A stretch of DNA of 64,000 bases from positions 54,880,473-54,944,472 of the forward strand of contig NC_087062.1 of NCBI RefSeq assembly GCF_963678635.1, read 5' to 3'. Positions 11,174-23,459 of the stretch are shown here, in pieces. Below the pieces are notes generated by a model. The model was not told the origin of the DNA, made no database searches, and saw nothing but the letters and a program-made list of their open reading frames with translations. Origin of the DNA: Symsagittifera roscoffensis (lineage: Eukaryota; Xenacoelomorpha; Acoela; Convolutidae). A program made the position numbers and the translations under genes. How positions within the stretch are numbered: position 1 is the first letter of the stretch; each line of letters begins with the position of its first letter.

Positions 11174-12640
11174 CAGTTTTTCAGAATCTAATTCATATGA
11201 GGAGGGCCGTTATAGAAAACTTAGGCAGCTCAACAAGCCGCCATCTGCTTCAGATCTCATTGAAAATATTTCATCGAAAGATTTCAATTCACTAAAACCA
11301 GATCTTTATTTGCATGAGTTGGACATTCTTTTACTCGATGCTTCTTCAGGTTTGGTGTTTCTTCATTGCCCGTCCTCATTGGTAAGGCGTAGCCAAGTTT
11401 CTTTCCACGCTGGATTGAAACAGTTGTATCCAGTGTATTCAACAAAACACTCACAGAGCCCGTTTCGTGTGACGGAGAGGCTCCTGCCTAAAACCACTGA
11501 ACTTTGATTGTTTGGGGTAGGTACCAAGCAAACCTACTTGCTATCACTCATTGAGTTTAAATTTCTCATCCTAAAATTCGCTACTGCTGCCTGCCTGGCT
11601 GGCTGTAATTTAAATTTTCTGTCTAAAAAAATTATAATTTTTTCTCATCAGTTACTATCATGTTTACTGGTCGTTTAATATACTTCCTGTCTGGGTTCCT
11701 AATCCTCATCACTCCATTATTAAGGTCGATCATCACATCGAATTTCCTGACGAAGTCGCGCCCCAATATGAACTGATCTGAATCGTCCAGATTCTCACCA
11801 CGAAAAAACTCCCATTTGGTTCTCCCATATGGAGGACTTTTATTGGAGTTCTCCCAGCCACCTAGATCACTCCGCGGTTAGAGGCTGCAAATCATTAGTT
11901 TGTCGGTATCAGGTCCTCCCTGGTGAAGCCCCTCCTTTCCCATGTCTTTCTTGGCATTCCACTGACTACTGCTCTTGTGTCTAAAAGTCCTGTTACTCCG
12001 ATCTTCTTTACATCGGTGTCTAGCAGATGGGCAGTCACATCCGCTTCGTATCCAATGTGTACCGCATCTTGTTCCATCATGGCGACATGACCAATTCTAA
12101 GGACGTTCAGTTCTTCCTGGCCCAAATATATCTGTCCTATTTGGTCATTGTCTTTTTTGACGTAGGTCATGGTATAAACACTAATCCCATCCACGTTCAA
12201 GATCACTTGATATGGTCCGTGAAGTTTACTTATTCGAGTGCCACCCGTTGTTACAAAGGCTCGCTTGTCTCAAATAATTTGCAGAACTTTTCACATGCAT
12301 CATGGTAAACTCCGAAGATTCACTTGGATTCCTGATTCCTGATGTTCCGCAACCGAGATTTTTGATTCTATCTTACATCCTTGTGGCACCATCCCGAATG
12401 TCCGTCTAGAGCTGACGATCAGCTTCATGCTCAAACTGCTCGGTGCCTTCGTTTTTCCTACCTCAGATACTTCAAAGGCGTTGAGCTGATCTTGAGTTCT
12501 CTCGTTTTCGAATTCGAGCTTGACTTTTTGTTCTATTTCCCTTGTTGCCAATTCCTGTTTGACTCTATTCAGGGAAACGCTTGCCGCTGCTTTATAAAAG
12601 AATCTATTTTTCTTAGCTGTGGTTCCAGCCCCTAGTTAAC
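11174..12640 (-). pseudogene. pro: Protease and RT-linker, Ty3-like copy A
   Basis: ORF 12551-12300 matches the N-terminal coiled region of the young protease ORF (REIEQKVKLEFENE, SSLSMKLIVSSRRTFGMVP). ORF 12206-11895 covers VDGISVYTMTYV to LLDTRAVVSGMPRKTWERRGF. The aspartic protease signature is DTGA in the young copy but DTRA here, which should abolish activity. Further down (11890-11570) the 'FILGRDFVR' strand is recognisable as QFILGRDFVR with breaks. The RT linker with VLLNTLDTTVSIQRG lies near 11470-11390. Copy B carries the same DTRA lesion. Confidence 0.8.
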
Positions 12641-15000
12641 TCGTTTCCTCTAATACAGCCTGCATTTTCTTTGTAGCCAGCTCTTGCGGTTTTTTTTTCG
12701 CCTCGCTCATCAGGCGTGACTTGCTGGCTTTGACGCCTGATAAAGCTTTTTCATGCCTTGGGTGCTTGATGTCTGCCACAGCATCCCAAAACTGTGGACC
12801 ATCTGGCCTAAGTTGAACCTCCAGGTTGGAAAAGAAACACCTGGGATCGAAGTTTGCAGGTACTCCTCTGCAACTGTGGACCATCTGGCCTAAGATGAAC
12901 CTCCAGGTTGCAAACGAAACACCTGGGATCGAATTTTGCAGGTACTCCTCTGATAAAATCTTCATGATCGATTTCCGGCGCATCTTCATCTTCGAGGCTA
13001 AAACCAACCATCCTCATGCCCTGTTTGTAGGTTGGGCATGCAGATACATGATGGTCCGTGGAACTGCAGTTTGCAAAAGAGCGTCTCTTGTCCATGTCGT
13101 CCCTGGGTTTGTTCCAGTTGTTACCCTGGCTTATAGGTCCATTATTAAAGTTGTTTTTGCAGTGTTCTGATTTCGTTGGAGACTTCTGCAACATATGTTC
13201 CTTGGATTTCAGTCGAAGCTCCTCCGCTGTAGATGCATTGGTTGAAAGTGGTGTGTAGTGCGTCGCTAAAAATGTCTTAATTTCATCGTTTTTCACGCCA
13301 TCAATGAACTTTCAGGCTACTGCCGAGTTCATCCTGCTATTTGACTCGTCCGGTTGACTACGCCTTCTAAGCATTTCTAATCCAACCAAGAATTTGTCTA
13401 TGGTTTCGTCTTCGCATTGCCTTCATTTTTCGCAGCGCATTTTTGCTTGGTTTCCTTGCATCCCCCAGCCAAAGCGTTTCAACAGGATTTCGAATACTTT
13501 TTCGGCTGTGTCCCACTGGTTTTGCTTTTTGGCTATCATACAATTGAGGGCTGTCCCTTCCAAGTTGCTGGTGAGCGCTTTGCATTCTTGGCTTTCTGTC
13601 AAATCTTCTTCCTCAAAATGCAGCTTCATGACTTCTATTCAGGTATCTATACAGACGTTGCCATTGCATCATGTGAATGTCCCGGTTGACCCTTTATTCC
13701 TGTGGTTTGACGCTCTGGAAAATCCCTCCTGTGCGAGTCGATAGGCTGAGCTCTTCCTTGATTCGAGTGATTCCAGTTTGTGGAATCACCTCTCCCAGTC
13801 GCATTTGGGTCTCGCATAGGTCATTTGTCGAGATGGATATGCTGTCAGCAGAGCCTCCTCTGATATTTGTCTGACCCCTCGGCCTGTTTATCCCGGTGCC
13901 GTTGCTGGATGAGTTACCCCTTCTTTTTGTGGATCGATATGTCCTTCCTCTTTTTGGACGCTCGTTGAAATTCACTCTCGGCTCTCTGCTGGCCTCTCTC
14001 GAGTGTGATCCTCTATTCCTAGTTCCGCTCCTGTTTGCCATGAGTGCGTCTTTCTAACATTGCGTCCATCCTTGTATGGAGAGTCTCAAGAGTCTGCTCT
14101 TGCCGACTTCCTAGTTGTTCCAGATCACCTCTCAATCGTTTCCCTCTTTCTGAAGACTCCCTTGTCATTCGCGACAAAATCCTGGCCAAGTAATCATCCG
14201 TCTTTTCTTTTAAGCGTTTCCGCTTGCGGTTTATTTCTTTCGCAGGTTTTTTCTCTCAACATGAACTGCTCTTTCTACTTCACTGATTCTTATTGACATC
14301 TGTTCACTCTTCTCACCCATTATCCACAATCCTGGTCAAGACTGCTTCGATTGATGCCCCGTTGTCCACCAATGGAGTCACTATTGGTGGCGTCACCTTG
14401 TTCGTTCCAGGCAATTTAGTGCTGGTCGAAGTTCGTGTTATACCTCTCTGTCTCGATGTACCTTCATAATCCGCCTCTAGTTTCACTGGTGTGGTCCCTG
14501 ACTTGGTTATCATAATCGTTATTTATTGCACGTCCGCAATGATCATTGTCATGAACTCTCTTGAATGTTGTATTCTATCAATAGTCTTGTTTTTTGTTCT
14601 GACCGCACCAAACCGATCGGAATAGTCATTCTCCATATTTGTAGATGACTCGTTTTCTTGATTCGAACTGTTCAGGCTCACTTGAGACTCAAAGTCGTCA
14701 ACTTTTTGTTGTCTTCCTCCTCTTCTTGAGTGTCTAATTTGTTACCTGTTTCCGTTCCCATAGTGAATGGAAAAAAAACTCCCAAAGTGTTCTCGACTCG
14801 TTCCAAAAACGAGGAGGACGTTGCCGCTTTCCTGTCACCAATGCATCATGGTTTTGTCAGTGAGCCTGCGACGGCTGGATTATCAGTCGAAATGTCGGAC
14901 AGTTCCAACATTTCCTCTGGATCAAGAGTCCCGGTCGAAGTGGCGAAGTCGTGGCCTTGGCAAATACTTTGTACAATATTCAAAATACAAAAAAATTGCT
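12640..15000 (-). pseudogene. gag: gag, Ty3-like copy A (broken)
   Basis: Pieces run from high to low coordinates. The N-terminal acidic region ends near 14820 (GTLDPEEMLELSDIS type). A coiled region lies at 14300-14060, and an Arg/Gly-rich region with RGSHSREASREPRVNFNE at 14041-13694. The capsid core, including MKLHFEEEDLTESQECKAL, is at 13629-13423. The two zinc knuckles follow: the first is NCSSTDHHVSAC near 13080-13030, and the second is duplicated in tandem (81 bases, 12790-12955) and degenerate, with S for the second Cys in one unit and no final Cys in either. Several frameshifts are present. Order and content match the 827-residue gag at 54552. Confidence 0.85.
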
Positions 15001-15380
15001 TCTGCATTGCAATTGTTCTGCCGCAACTTAATTGTCGAACTGGTTTCTAAGAAAGAGCTTTTACTGTTTAGTGCCGCCATAAACAGAAAAAACTAGTAGG
15101 CAGTATTTTTCTTAAGTGGCCAACTTTTGCAACCCCCGAGCTCTGCATTAACTACCTGCGTTCGGATTGCCAGAGCTCGGCCTACTAAAACTCTCAAAGC
15201 AACCACTCGTCCAAAAAAAAAGATTTTTGCACTTTAATCCAAATAAATCAGTGTCGACTTTTATCCTCGGTCGCGAATCTCCGGGTTTAGACCTGTTTTG
15301 GCTTTACTATTGTCTTTTCAGTTCTTATTTAAAGGCAAGTAACCAGTGCAGTCACTGGCTTCATGTCTTGTATGGCCTAC
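15000..15380 (-). other. Leader of Ty3-like copy A
   Basis: This non-coding stretch recurs upstream of gag in copies B (22960-23360), C (32040-32190) and D (34440-34720), and in more diverged form at about 47580-47900 in the young element. Shared landmarks are GCAGTCACTGG near 15350 and CAGAGCTCGGCC near 15175. It is probably LTR or 5' untranslated sequence. No second copy flanking the 3' end was found, so LTR status is unproven. At about 15381 it is joined to 55 bases of unassigned sequence. Confidence 0.5.
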
Positions 15381-16500
15381 CTAATTCTGACCAAAGTGGT
15401 CTCAGATCCCTTGCCTCCGGTTCGCGGTTTGGGGCAGGTATGATCACATCATATTTTTCTTTTGAGAGTAGCGCTATCATTGCATACACAAATTTAAGTC
15501 CATCCGAAAGGTTTGTATATCCTGGGGACATTTTTGTTTATATTTTCTGGATTCCGCCTTCATTCAACACGTCTTTGATCTCGCCCATGAACTCCATAAT
15601 CTGTTTGATTGCTGGCTACACCGAATCTTCCCTCAATGCAGGCTCTCTGAGTCTGCTCAGCAGACCTCTGCTGTGCAGGCATTCATTAAAGCCGGCAAAC
15701 ACGATTGTTATCGGATTCATTTTGGTCTGGCGTTTTAACCAGGTCGGTTTCCGCCAAAATTATCACATCGGGCCAAAACAAGGACTTAGAGGTATTCACA
15801 AAGTTTATCCCCGTGTCGTTGCTGGATGAGTTACCCCTTCTTTTTGTGGATCGATATGTCCTTCCTCTTTTTGGACGCTCGTTGAAATTCACTCTCGGCT
15901 CTCTGCTGGCCTCTCTCGAGTGTGATCCTCTATTCCTAATTCCGCTCCTGTTTGCCAAGAGACCGTCTAACCTCTCCATGATAGCCTGAGTGCGTCTTTC
16001 TAACATTGCGTCCATCCTTGTATCGAGAGTCCCAAGAGTCTGCTCTTGTCGACTTCCTAGTTGTTCCAGATCACCTCTCAATCGTTTCCCTCTTTCTGAA
16101 GACTCCCTTGTCATTCGCGACAAAATCCTGGCCAAGTAATCATCCGTCTTTTCTTTTAAGCATTTCCGCTTGCGGTTTATTTCTTTCGCAGGTTTTTTCT
16201 CTCAACATGAACTGCTCTTACTACTCCACTGATTCTTATTGACATCTGTTCACTCTTCTCACCCATTATCCACAATCCTGGTCAAGACTGCTTCGCTTGA
16301 TGCCCCGTTGTCCACCAATGATATTAAGCGCTATCATTGCATACACAAACTTAAGTCCATCCGAAAGGTTTGTATATCCTGGGGATATTTTTGTTTATAT
16401 TTTCTGGATTCCGCCTTCATTCAACACGTCTTTGATCTCACCCATGGACTCCATAATCTGTTTGATTGCTGGCTACACCGAATCTTCCCTCAATGCAGGA
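15380..16500 (-). pseudogene. Mosaic of gag and SGNH-ORF fragments
   Basis: Four pieces of the Ty3-like family are joined out of order, all on the minus strand. 15430-15790 repeats the SGNH-ORF tail of 6170-6530. 15795-16310 repeats the gag coiled and Arg-rich region of 13900-14350. 16320-16500 is the SGNH-ORF tail again. At about 16500 the integrase tail of copy B begins. One frame crosses the first junction (DTGINFVNTS at about 15795). The two SGNH-tail copies at 6171 and 15437 start at the same base, GATCACATCAT. Confidence 0.65.
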
Positions 16501-17495
16501 TCCATCATCAGGTAATTGCCCTTCTCCATGTCTTCAGCAATACACCAGTTTTCAGTTTTCTGTGTATGGGTTATAAGGTTTTCAAAGTGCTCAGCTCAAC
16601 TGGTACTCAGTCCGTAAAAACGTCCCTCTTGATGCACTTCCGTTATCACAACGGTCCCCTCGATTTCTTCAGGAGTTTTTTTGTTCCTTTCGGTGGTATA
16701 ACGATCTGAAAAACCCACACGTAGTCTCCTACTGAAAAAACTTTTGCACCCGCTGCCTTCTTTTCAAACCTTTTCCTCTGCCTCGCCTGAGCTTGTTGCG
16801 TATTGCTGACGTCTGATCATATCCCTTACATAGACCTGTAGCAAGGTTTTCGTTCTTCATACTCTGGAAAAAACAAAATCAAAGGCATAGAGTACTGTTA
16901 TAAGCTCACTCGTTTTTGGCAGATATCTATCCCAATCAGTCATTTATCGGGAAAAATACACCCTCAGCATCGATACCAGAGTTCGATTTTGTCTTTCTAC
17001 TAAGCCTTTCGTTTGGGGATAGTATGTCGTAGAAGGAGCCTGACCTACTTGAGAACGTCTCATGAACTCCTTAGTAAGCTCCTCTACAAAACCAGTTCCA
17101 TTGTCCGATTGGAATGTCATCGGGCATCCATGTCTTGCTATCCATGTATTGATCAGATGATCGCATGTCTCTTCGGCTGAGGCAGTTATGCTGGGCAGGG
17201 CCTCTGCATACTTTGTGAAGTGGTCGATCATCACTAGGACCTGATTGTATTCACTGTCTGTCATACTTATCTTCTGGTGATCGATCTGCACCTTCTCATT
17301 GAACTCGGATGACTCGATCGACTCCAATGGCAACAGCAATTACCTAGGTTTTTTCACCTATTGGCATGAAAGACATGCTGTTGCCCACTTCTCGCATGCC
17401 TTTTTCATCCCAGGCCTTTCAAAGCGCTTCAAGATCCCCTGATATACCTTATCAATTTCTTGGTGGCCCATCTGATCATGTGACCTGAATAAAAG
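16500..17495 (-). pseudogene. pol: Integrase, Ty3-like copy B (internal deletion)
   Basis: ORF 17339-16944 keeps all three catalytic positions. The first Asp is in VQIDHQKI, the second in QSDNGTGF, and the Glu in KGLVERQNRT, with D-35-E spacing. It ends at LRVYFSR and, after about 80 bases, jumps to the C-terminal VYVRDMIRRQQ region, losing the end of the core. The GPY/F-like part lies at 16700-16640. The zinc region precedes it near 17480-17360. It is more complete than copy A in the core but still broken. Confidence 0.8.
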
Positions 17496-18300
17496 TTCTG
17501 TTTGGTAGAGTTGTGGCAACACTATCGCGTTTTAATTGTTAAGGAAATTGTCCTCTTCCCTCCTTGTTTAGATGTAACCTTCCCTCCTTTGCATATAGTA
17601 CTGTCTCAAGATTCGGTAAGTTTCATCTTCCAGATCTCTTTTTCCTTTGTCTGGTGCCCCATCTTCGATCCACTTTTTCTAGGTACTAGTCATGTGGTCA
17701 TTTCTCTGCGCTCTTAGCAAGTCCAAGAATCTGTGTCTCGCCTTCAAATATGTGTTCAAAGCCATCAATGACTGTTTTGCTCATCAAGCTGATGCGCTTC
17801 ATCGTCCATCTTAACACACCAACCCTTTGCAAATGGCTCTGTCTCTTGTTCGAACGGCTGAAGGTTAGTCCTGACCGCTTCCTTTTGCGGTAAAAGGTCT
17901 ATTGAACATTTTGACACCGCTATTATTTCCAGATCATCCGCCGCGTTATCAAAGGCTTTCTCACTCGGGAACAGGTAGCGATCACTATTAGGGTCTTTAC
18001 ACTTCCTTGTCCAAGTCTCTTGCTCGAGTCTCAACCAGTAAGAGCTTGGATTGCCAACTCTGACAACTCTGATCCCGTGCTCGAGTTCCTGTCTGAGGAT
18101 GTGTCAATCTCTGCTTTCCTCGAGGTTTCATCGACGGATGAATATGTCGTGGAACATGTCTCCCCTACAGATTCTGACATGCACAATCTACTCATTCATC
18201 TAAACTAACCGGAAAAAATTTTGTCCGCCTGGTCTTGTCCATATACCTATCTTTTTTCTTCAATGTCCGACTGGCCGGACATTTTCTGTTGCTTCGGGTT
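17496..18300 (-). pseudogene. pol: Pol spacer upstream of integrase, copy B
   Basis: This is the near-identical counterpart of 8640-9425. ORF 18034-17765 reads DRYLFPSEKAFDNAADDLE and KMDDEAHQLDEQNSH. No catalytic motif or family was recognised. It is absent from the young plus-strand element. Confidence 0.5.
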
Positions 18301-19140
18301 TTTCTATTCGACTTCTATCAGTTCTTGATTGGGCTCCTCGAATGTGACAGTCTTCTTCAGAGTCCCAATCTCCTGTTCCTTTTTCTTGCATGATGTTTTC
18401 CATAAAACGCTTTGGGGAAGTGAGGATACTAGTTGCTGAACTACTGTTCTACAACACCTTTTGTTTTCTTCGTGCTGGCGTCTTGATAGTTTTATCCGTT
18501 CTTTCTCAGTGACGGTCAGCGACGCCATGGCTGCTGCCCATTCAGGGTCATCTCTAGTCACTTCTCTCTCCAACAATCCACCCAGCATCCGCATCACTTC
18601 TGGTCTGAGCTGCACCGTTTTATCTAGTAATGAGAGGCTGTTACAGAATCTGTCGATGTGGTCTGCTGATGTCTTCCTCCTGCTGTGCACCCAGCATCCA
18701 CATCACTTCTGGTGTGACCTGAACCGTTTTATCTATCAATGAGAGGCTGTTACAGGTGTGACCTGCACCGTTTTGTCTAGTAATGAGAGGCTGTTACAGA
18801 GTCTGTCAATGTGGTCTGCCGATGTCGTCCTCCTGCTGTTCCTTTTTCTTGTATGATGTTTTCATTAAAACGCTTTGGGGAAGTGAGGATACTAGTTGCT
18901 GAACTACTGTCCTACAACCACTTTTCTTTTCTTCGTGCTGGCGTGTTGAAAGTTTTATCCGTTCTTTCTCACTGATTGTTAGCGACGCCATGGCTGCTGC
19001 CCATTCAGGGTCATCTCTAGTCACTTCTCTCTCGAACAATCTACCCAGCATCCGCATCACTTCTGGTGTGACCTGCACCGTTTTATCTAGTAATGAGAGG
19101 CTGTTACAGAGTCTCTAAATGTGGTCTGCCGATGTCACTC
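18300..19140 (-). pseudogene. Unknown module between RT and integrase, copy B (amplified)
   Basis: ORF 18690-18304 is almost identical to the copy A module (CNSLSLLDKTVQLRPEV, LLEREVTRDDPEWAAAM, KKTVTFEEPNQELIEVE). A second long unit lies at 19078-18806. Partial units of the DKTVQ-coding segment sit at 18693-18755 and 18752-18830. The segment from the DKTVQ codons through the WAAAM codons is thus present twice, with two extra short units between. Function unknown; helical and charged in its second half. Confidence 0.45.
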
Positions 19141-19790
19141 TCACTACGTAATCCACGAGGTTACCATACTTCACGAGGTTACCATACTTCTCCTTTATGC
19201 TGGTAGAAACCAGAGCCATCAGACTTTGAAAGGTCGCCATCGCATTGCACAAGCCGAAAGGCCTCCCCTTCAACTAGTACATGCCTAACTCACATGCAAA
19301 CCCGGTGTGTTTTCTATACTGTTTCCGCAAGGGAACCTGACAGAAGGCAGAAATCAGGCCCAGTGTGGTGAAAAACTTGGCATCACCATGTTTTGAGAGG
19401 CGCTCTTCTATGCGTGATATTGGGTAAGCGTCTTTTATGGTCACTGCGTTCAGGTAGCGAGAGTCGCAACAGAATCTTAGCTGTCCCGCTTTCTTTTTCG
19501 CTATGACAACCCCGCAAGCCCAAGGTGACTTCGAGGGTTCTGTCATACCGTATTCGAGCAGCAATTCTATTTCCGCTCGGCACATCTCCGATTTATGAGG
19601 TGTCATGCGCCTCGCTTCCTCGTTGTGGGCAACGGCGCCTTCTACTAGTTCGATCTCATGCTCGACGAAATAACAACCACCAATATCAGCTTTATATTTT
19701 GAAAAAACGTCCGCGTTCCGATTCAAAACTGCCCTTAGCAATTAAACTCTCCTTCACCTATCTTACCTCTTAATTGCTCTATCTCTGACA
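19140..19790 (-). pseudogene. pol: RT, Ty3-like copy B
   Basis: ORF 19741-19274 reads VLNRNADVFSKYKADIGG, ARRMTPHKSEMCRAEIELL, VVIAKKKAGQLRFCC and DAYPISRIEERLSK, then TTLGLISAFCQVPLRKQ. The palm A Asp is replaced (TTLGLI where the young copy has TTLDLG), so it is inactive. Motif B lies near 19260-19230. The 612-base duplication of copy A is not present here, so that duplication came after A and B separated. Confidence 0.8.
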
Positions 19791-21260
19791 AAACCAGTTT
19801 TTCAGAATCTAATTCATATGAGGAGGGCCCTTATAGAAAACTTAGGCAGCTCAACAAGCCGCCATCTGCTTCAGATCTCATTGAAAATATTTCATCGAAA
19901 GATTTCAATTTATTTGCATGAGTTGGACATTCTTTTACTCGATGCTTCTTCAGGTTTGGTGTTTCTTCATTGCCCGTCCTCATTGGTAAGGCGTAGCCAA
20001 GTTTCCTTCCACGCTGGATTGAAACAGTTGTATCCAGTGTATTCAACAAAACACTCACAGAGCCCGTTTCGTGTGACGGAGAGGCTCCTGCCTAAAACCA
20101 CTGAACTTTGATTGTTTGGGGTAGGTACCAAGCAAACCTACTTGCTATCACTCATTGAGTTTAAATTTCTCATCCTAAAATTCGCTACTGCTGCCTGCCT
20201 GGCTGGCTGTAATTTAAATTTTCTGTCTAAAAAAATTATAATTTTTTCTCATCAGTTACTATCATGATTACTGGTCGTTTAATATACTTCCTGTCTGGGT
20301 TCCTAATCCTCATCACTCCATTATTAAGGTCGATCATCACATCGAATTTCCTGACGAAGTCGCGCCCCAATATGAACTGATCTGAATCGTCCAGATTCTC
20401 ACCACGAAAAAACTCCCATTTGGTTCTCCCATATGGAGGACTTTTATTGGAGTTCTCCCAGCCACCTAGATCACTCCGCGGTTAGAGGCTGCAAATCATT
20501 AGTTTGTCGGTATCAGGTCCTCCCTGGTGAAGCCCCTCCTTTCCCATGTCTTTCTTGGCATTCCACTGACTACTGCTCTTGTGTCTAAAAGTCCTGTTAC
20601 TCCGATCTTCTTTACATCGGTGTCTAGCAGATGGGCAGTCACATCCGCTTCGTATCCAATGTGTACCGCATCTTGTTCCATCATGGCGACATGACCAATT
20701 CTAAGGACGTTCAGTTCTTCCTGGCCCAAATATATCTGTCCTATTTGGTCATTGTCTTTTTTGACGTAGGTCATGGTAAAAACACTAATCCCATCCACGT
20801 TCAAGATCACTTGATATGGTCCGTGAAGTTTACTTATTCGAGTTCCACCCGTTGTTACAAGGGCTCGCTTGTGTCAAATAATTTGCATAACTATCCACAT
20901 GCATCATGGTAAACTCCGAATTCCTGATGTTCCGCCACCGAGATTTTTGATTCTATCTTGCATCCTTGTGGCACCATCCCGAATGTCCGTCTAGAGATGA
21001 TGATCAGCTTCATGCTCAAACTGCTCGGTGCCTTCGTTTTTCCTACCTTAGATACTTCAAAGGCGTTGAGCTGATCTTGAGCTCTCTCGTTTTCGAATTC
21101 GAGCTTGACTTTTTGTTCTATTTCCCTTGTTGCCAATTCCTGTTTGACTCTATTCAGGGCATCTCTTGCCGCTGCTTTGAAAAAGATCTTATTTTTCTTA
21201 GCTGTGGTTCCAGCCTCTAGCTAACTCGTTTCCTCTAATACAGCCTGCATTTTCTTTGTA
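19790..21260 (-). pseudogene. pro: Protease and RT-linker, Ty3-like copy B
   Basis: ORF 20810-20499 is a 103-residue stretch nearly identical to copy A, with the same lesion in the active site (LLDTRAVVSGMP). ORF 21136-20891 is the coiled N-terminal part (REIEQKVKLEFENE). ORF 20058-19831 is the linker with LLNTLDTTVSIQRGRKLGYA. Sharing DTRA and other substitutions with copy A indicates that both descend from one already defective element. Confidence 0.8.
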
Positions 21261-22960
21261 GCCAGCTCTTGCGGTTTTTTTCCCTCCGTGCTTCCGCCTC
21301 GCTCATCAGGCGTGTCTTGCTGGCTTTGACGCCTGATAAAGCTTTTTCATGCCTTGGGTGCTTGATGTCTGCCATTATCCCAAAACTGTGGACCATGTGG
21401 CCTAAGATGAACCTCCAGGTTGCAAATGAAAAACCTGGGATCGAAGTTTGCAGGTACTCTTCTGAAACTGTGGACCATCTGGCCTAAGATGAACCTCCAG
21501 GTTGCAAAAGAAACACCTGGGATCGAATTTTGCAGGTACTCATGATCGATTTCCGGCGCATCTTCATCTTCGAGGCTAAAACCAACCATCCTCATGCCCT
21601 GTTTGTAGGTTAGGCATGCAGATACATGATGGTCCGTGGAACTGCAGTTTTCAAAAGAGCGTCTCTTGTCCATGTCGTCCCTGGGTTTGTTCCAGTTGTT
21701 ACCCTGGCTTATAGGTCCATTATTAAAATTGTTTTTGCAGTGTTCTGATTTCGTTGGAGACTTCTGCAACATATGTTCCTTGGATTTCAGTCGAAGCTCC
21801 TCCGCTGTAGATGCATTGGTTGAAAGTGGTGTGAAGTGCGTCGCTAAAAATGTCTTAATTTCATCGTTTTTCCCGCCATCAATGAACTTATACGCCATCT
21901 AATACAGGTCCATTATTAAAATTGTCATAATTTTTTTTGCAGTGTTCTGATTTCGTTGGAGACTTCTGCAACAGATGTTCCTTGGATTTCAGTCGAAGCT
22001 CCTCAGCTGTAGATGCATTGATTGAAAGAGGTGTGTAGTGCGTCTTTCTAACATTGCGTCCATCCTTGTATCGAGAGTCCCAAGAGTCTGCTCTTGCCGA
22101 CTTCCTAGTTGTTCCAGATCACCTCTCAATCGTTTCCATCTTTCTGAAGACTCCCTTGTCATTCATGACAAGTTCCTGGCCAAGTAATCATCCGTCTTTT
22201 CTTTTAAGCATTTCCGCTTGCTGTTTATTTCTTTCGCAGGTTTTTTTCTCTCAACATGAACTGCTCTTACTACTTCACTGATTCTTATTGACATCTGTTC
22301 ACTCTTCTCACCCATTATCCACAATCCTGGTCAAGACTTCTTCGATTGATGCCCCGTTGTCCACCAATGGAGTCACTATTGGTGGCGTCACCTTGTTGGT
22401 TCCAGGCAATTTAGTGCTGGTCGAAATTCGTAATATACCTCTCTGTCTCGATGTACCTTCATAATCCGCCTCTAATTTCACTGGTGTGGTCCCTGACTTG
22501 GTTATCCTAGTCGTTCCTTATTGCCTGTCCGCAATGATCATTGTCATGAACTCTCTTGAATGTTGTATTCTATCAATAATCTTGTTTTTTGTTCTGACCG
22601 CACCAAACCGATCGGAATAGCCATTCTCCATATTTGTAGATGACTCGTTTTTTTGATTTGAACTGTTCAGGCTCACTTGAGACTCAAAATCATCAATTTT
22701 TTGTTGTCTTCCTCCTCTTCTTGAGTGTCTATTTCGTTACCTGTTTCCGTTCCCATAGTTAATGGAAAAAAAAATCCCAAAGTGTTCTTGACTCGTTCCG
22801 AAAACGAGGAGGACGTTGCCGCTTTCCTGTCACCAATGCATCATGGTTTTGTCAGTGAGCCTGCTTCGGCTGGATCATCAGTCGAAATGTCGGACAGTTC
22901 CAAAATTTCCTCTGGATCAAGAGTCCCGGTCGAAGTGGCGAAGTCGTGGCCTTGGCAAAC
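21260..22960 (-). pseudogene. gag: gag, Ty3-like copy B (broken, partly deleted)
   Basis: ORF 21898-21347 covers the C-terminal part: FLATHFTPLSTNAS, the first knuckle NCSSTDHHVSAC, and the FSLEDEDAPEIDHE spacer. A duplicated and degenerate second knuckle lies at 21370-21545. Upstream, 21900-22030 repeats part of this region, and at about 22035 it is joined directly to the coiled region, so the Arg-rich and capsid parts are deleted. The acidic N-terminal part (GTLDPEEILELSDIS) lies at 22950-22840. Confidence 0.8.
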
Positions 22961-23400
22961 AGTTTGTAGAATATTCAAAATACAAAAAATTGCATCTGCA
23001 TTGCAATTGTTCTGCCGCAACTTAATTGTCGAACTGGTTTCTAAGAAAGAGCTTTTACTGTTTAGTGCCGCCATAAACAGAAAAAACTAGTAGGCAGTAT
23101 TTTTCTTAAGCGGCCAACTTTTGCACTCCCGAGCTCTGCGTTAACTACCTGCGTTCGGATTGCCAGAGCTCATCCTACTAAAACTCTCAAAGCAACCACT
23201 CGTCCAAAAAAAGATTTTTGCACTTTAATCCATATAAATCAGTGTCGACTTTTATCCTCGGTCGCGAATCTCCGGGTTTAGACCTGTTTTGGCTTTACTA
23301 TTGTCTTTTCAGTTCTTATTTAAAGGCAAGTAACCAGTGCAGTCACTGGCTTCATGTCTTGTATGGCCTACCTATTTGTCTTAATATCTTAAAACTACTC
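22960..23400 (-). other. Leader of Ty3-like copy B
   Basis: It has the same landmarks as the other leaders: CAGAGCTC near 23165 and GCAGTCACTGG near 23340. It continues leftwards in element orientation into the CCGGATTGG minisatellite at 23460-23960, which corresponds to the CCGGAGGGG-rich leader of the young element. Confidence 0.5.
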
Positions 23401-23459
23401 ACCAAATGTCTGGCATTCCATTACGTACGTATTAGAATCTCTACGATTGCGTCGTAAAT

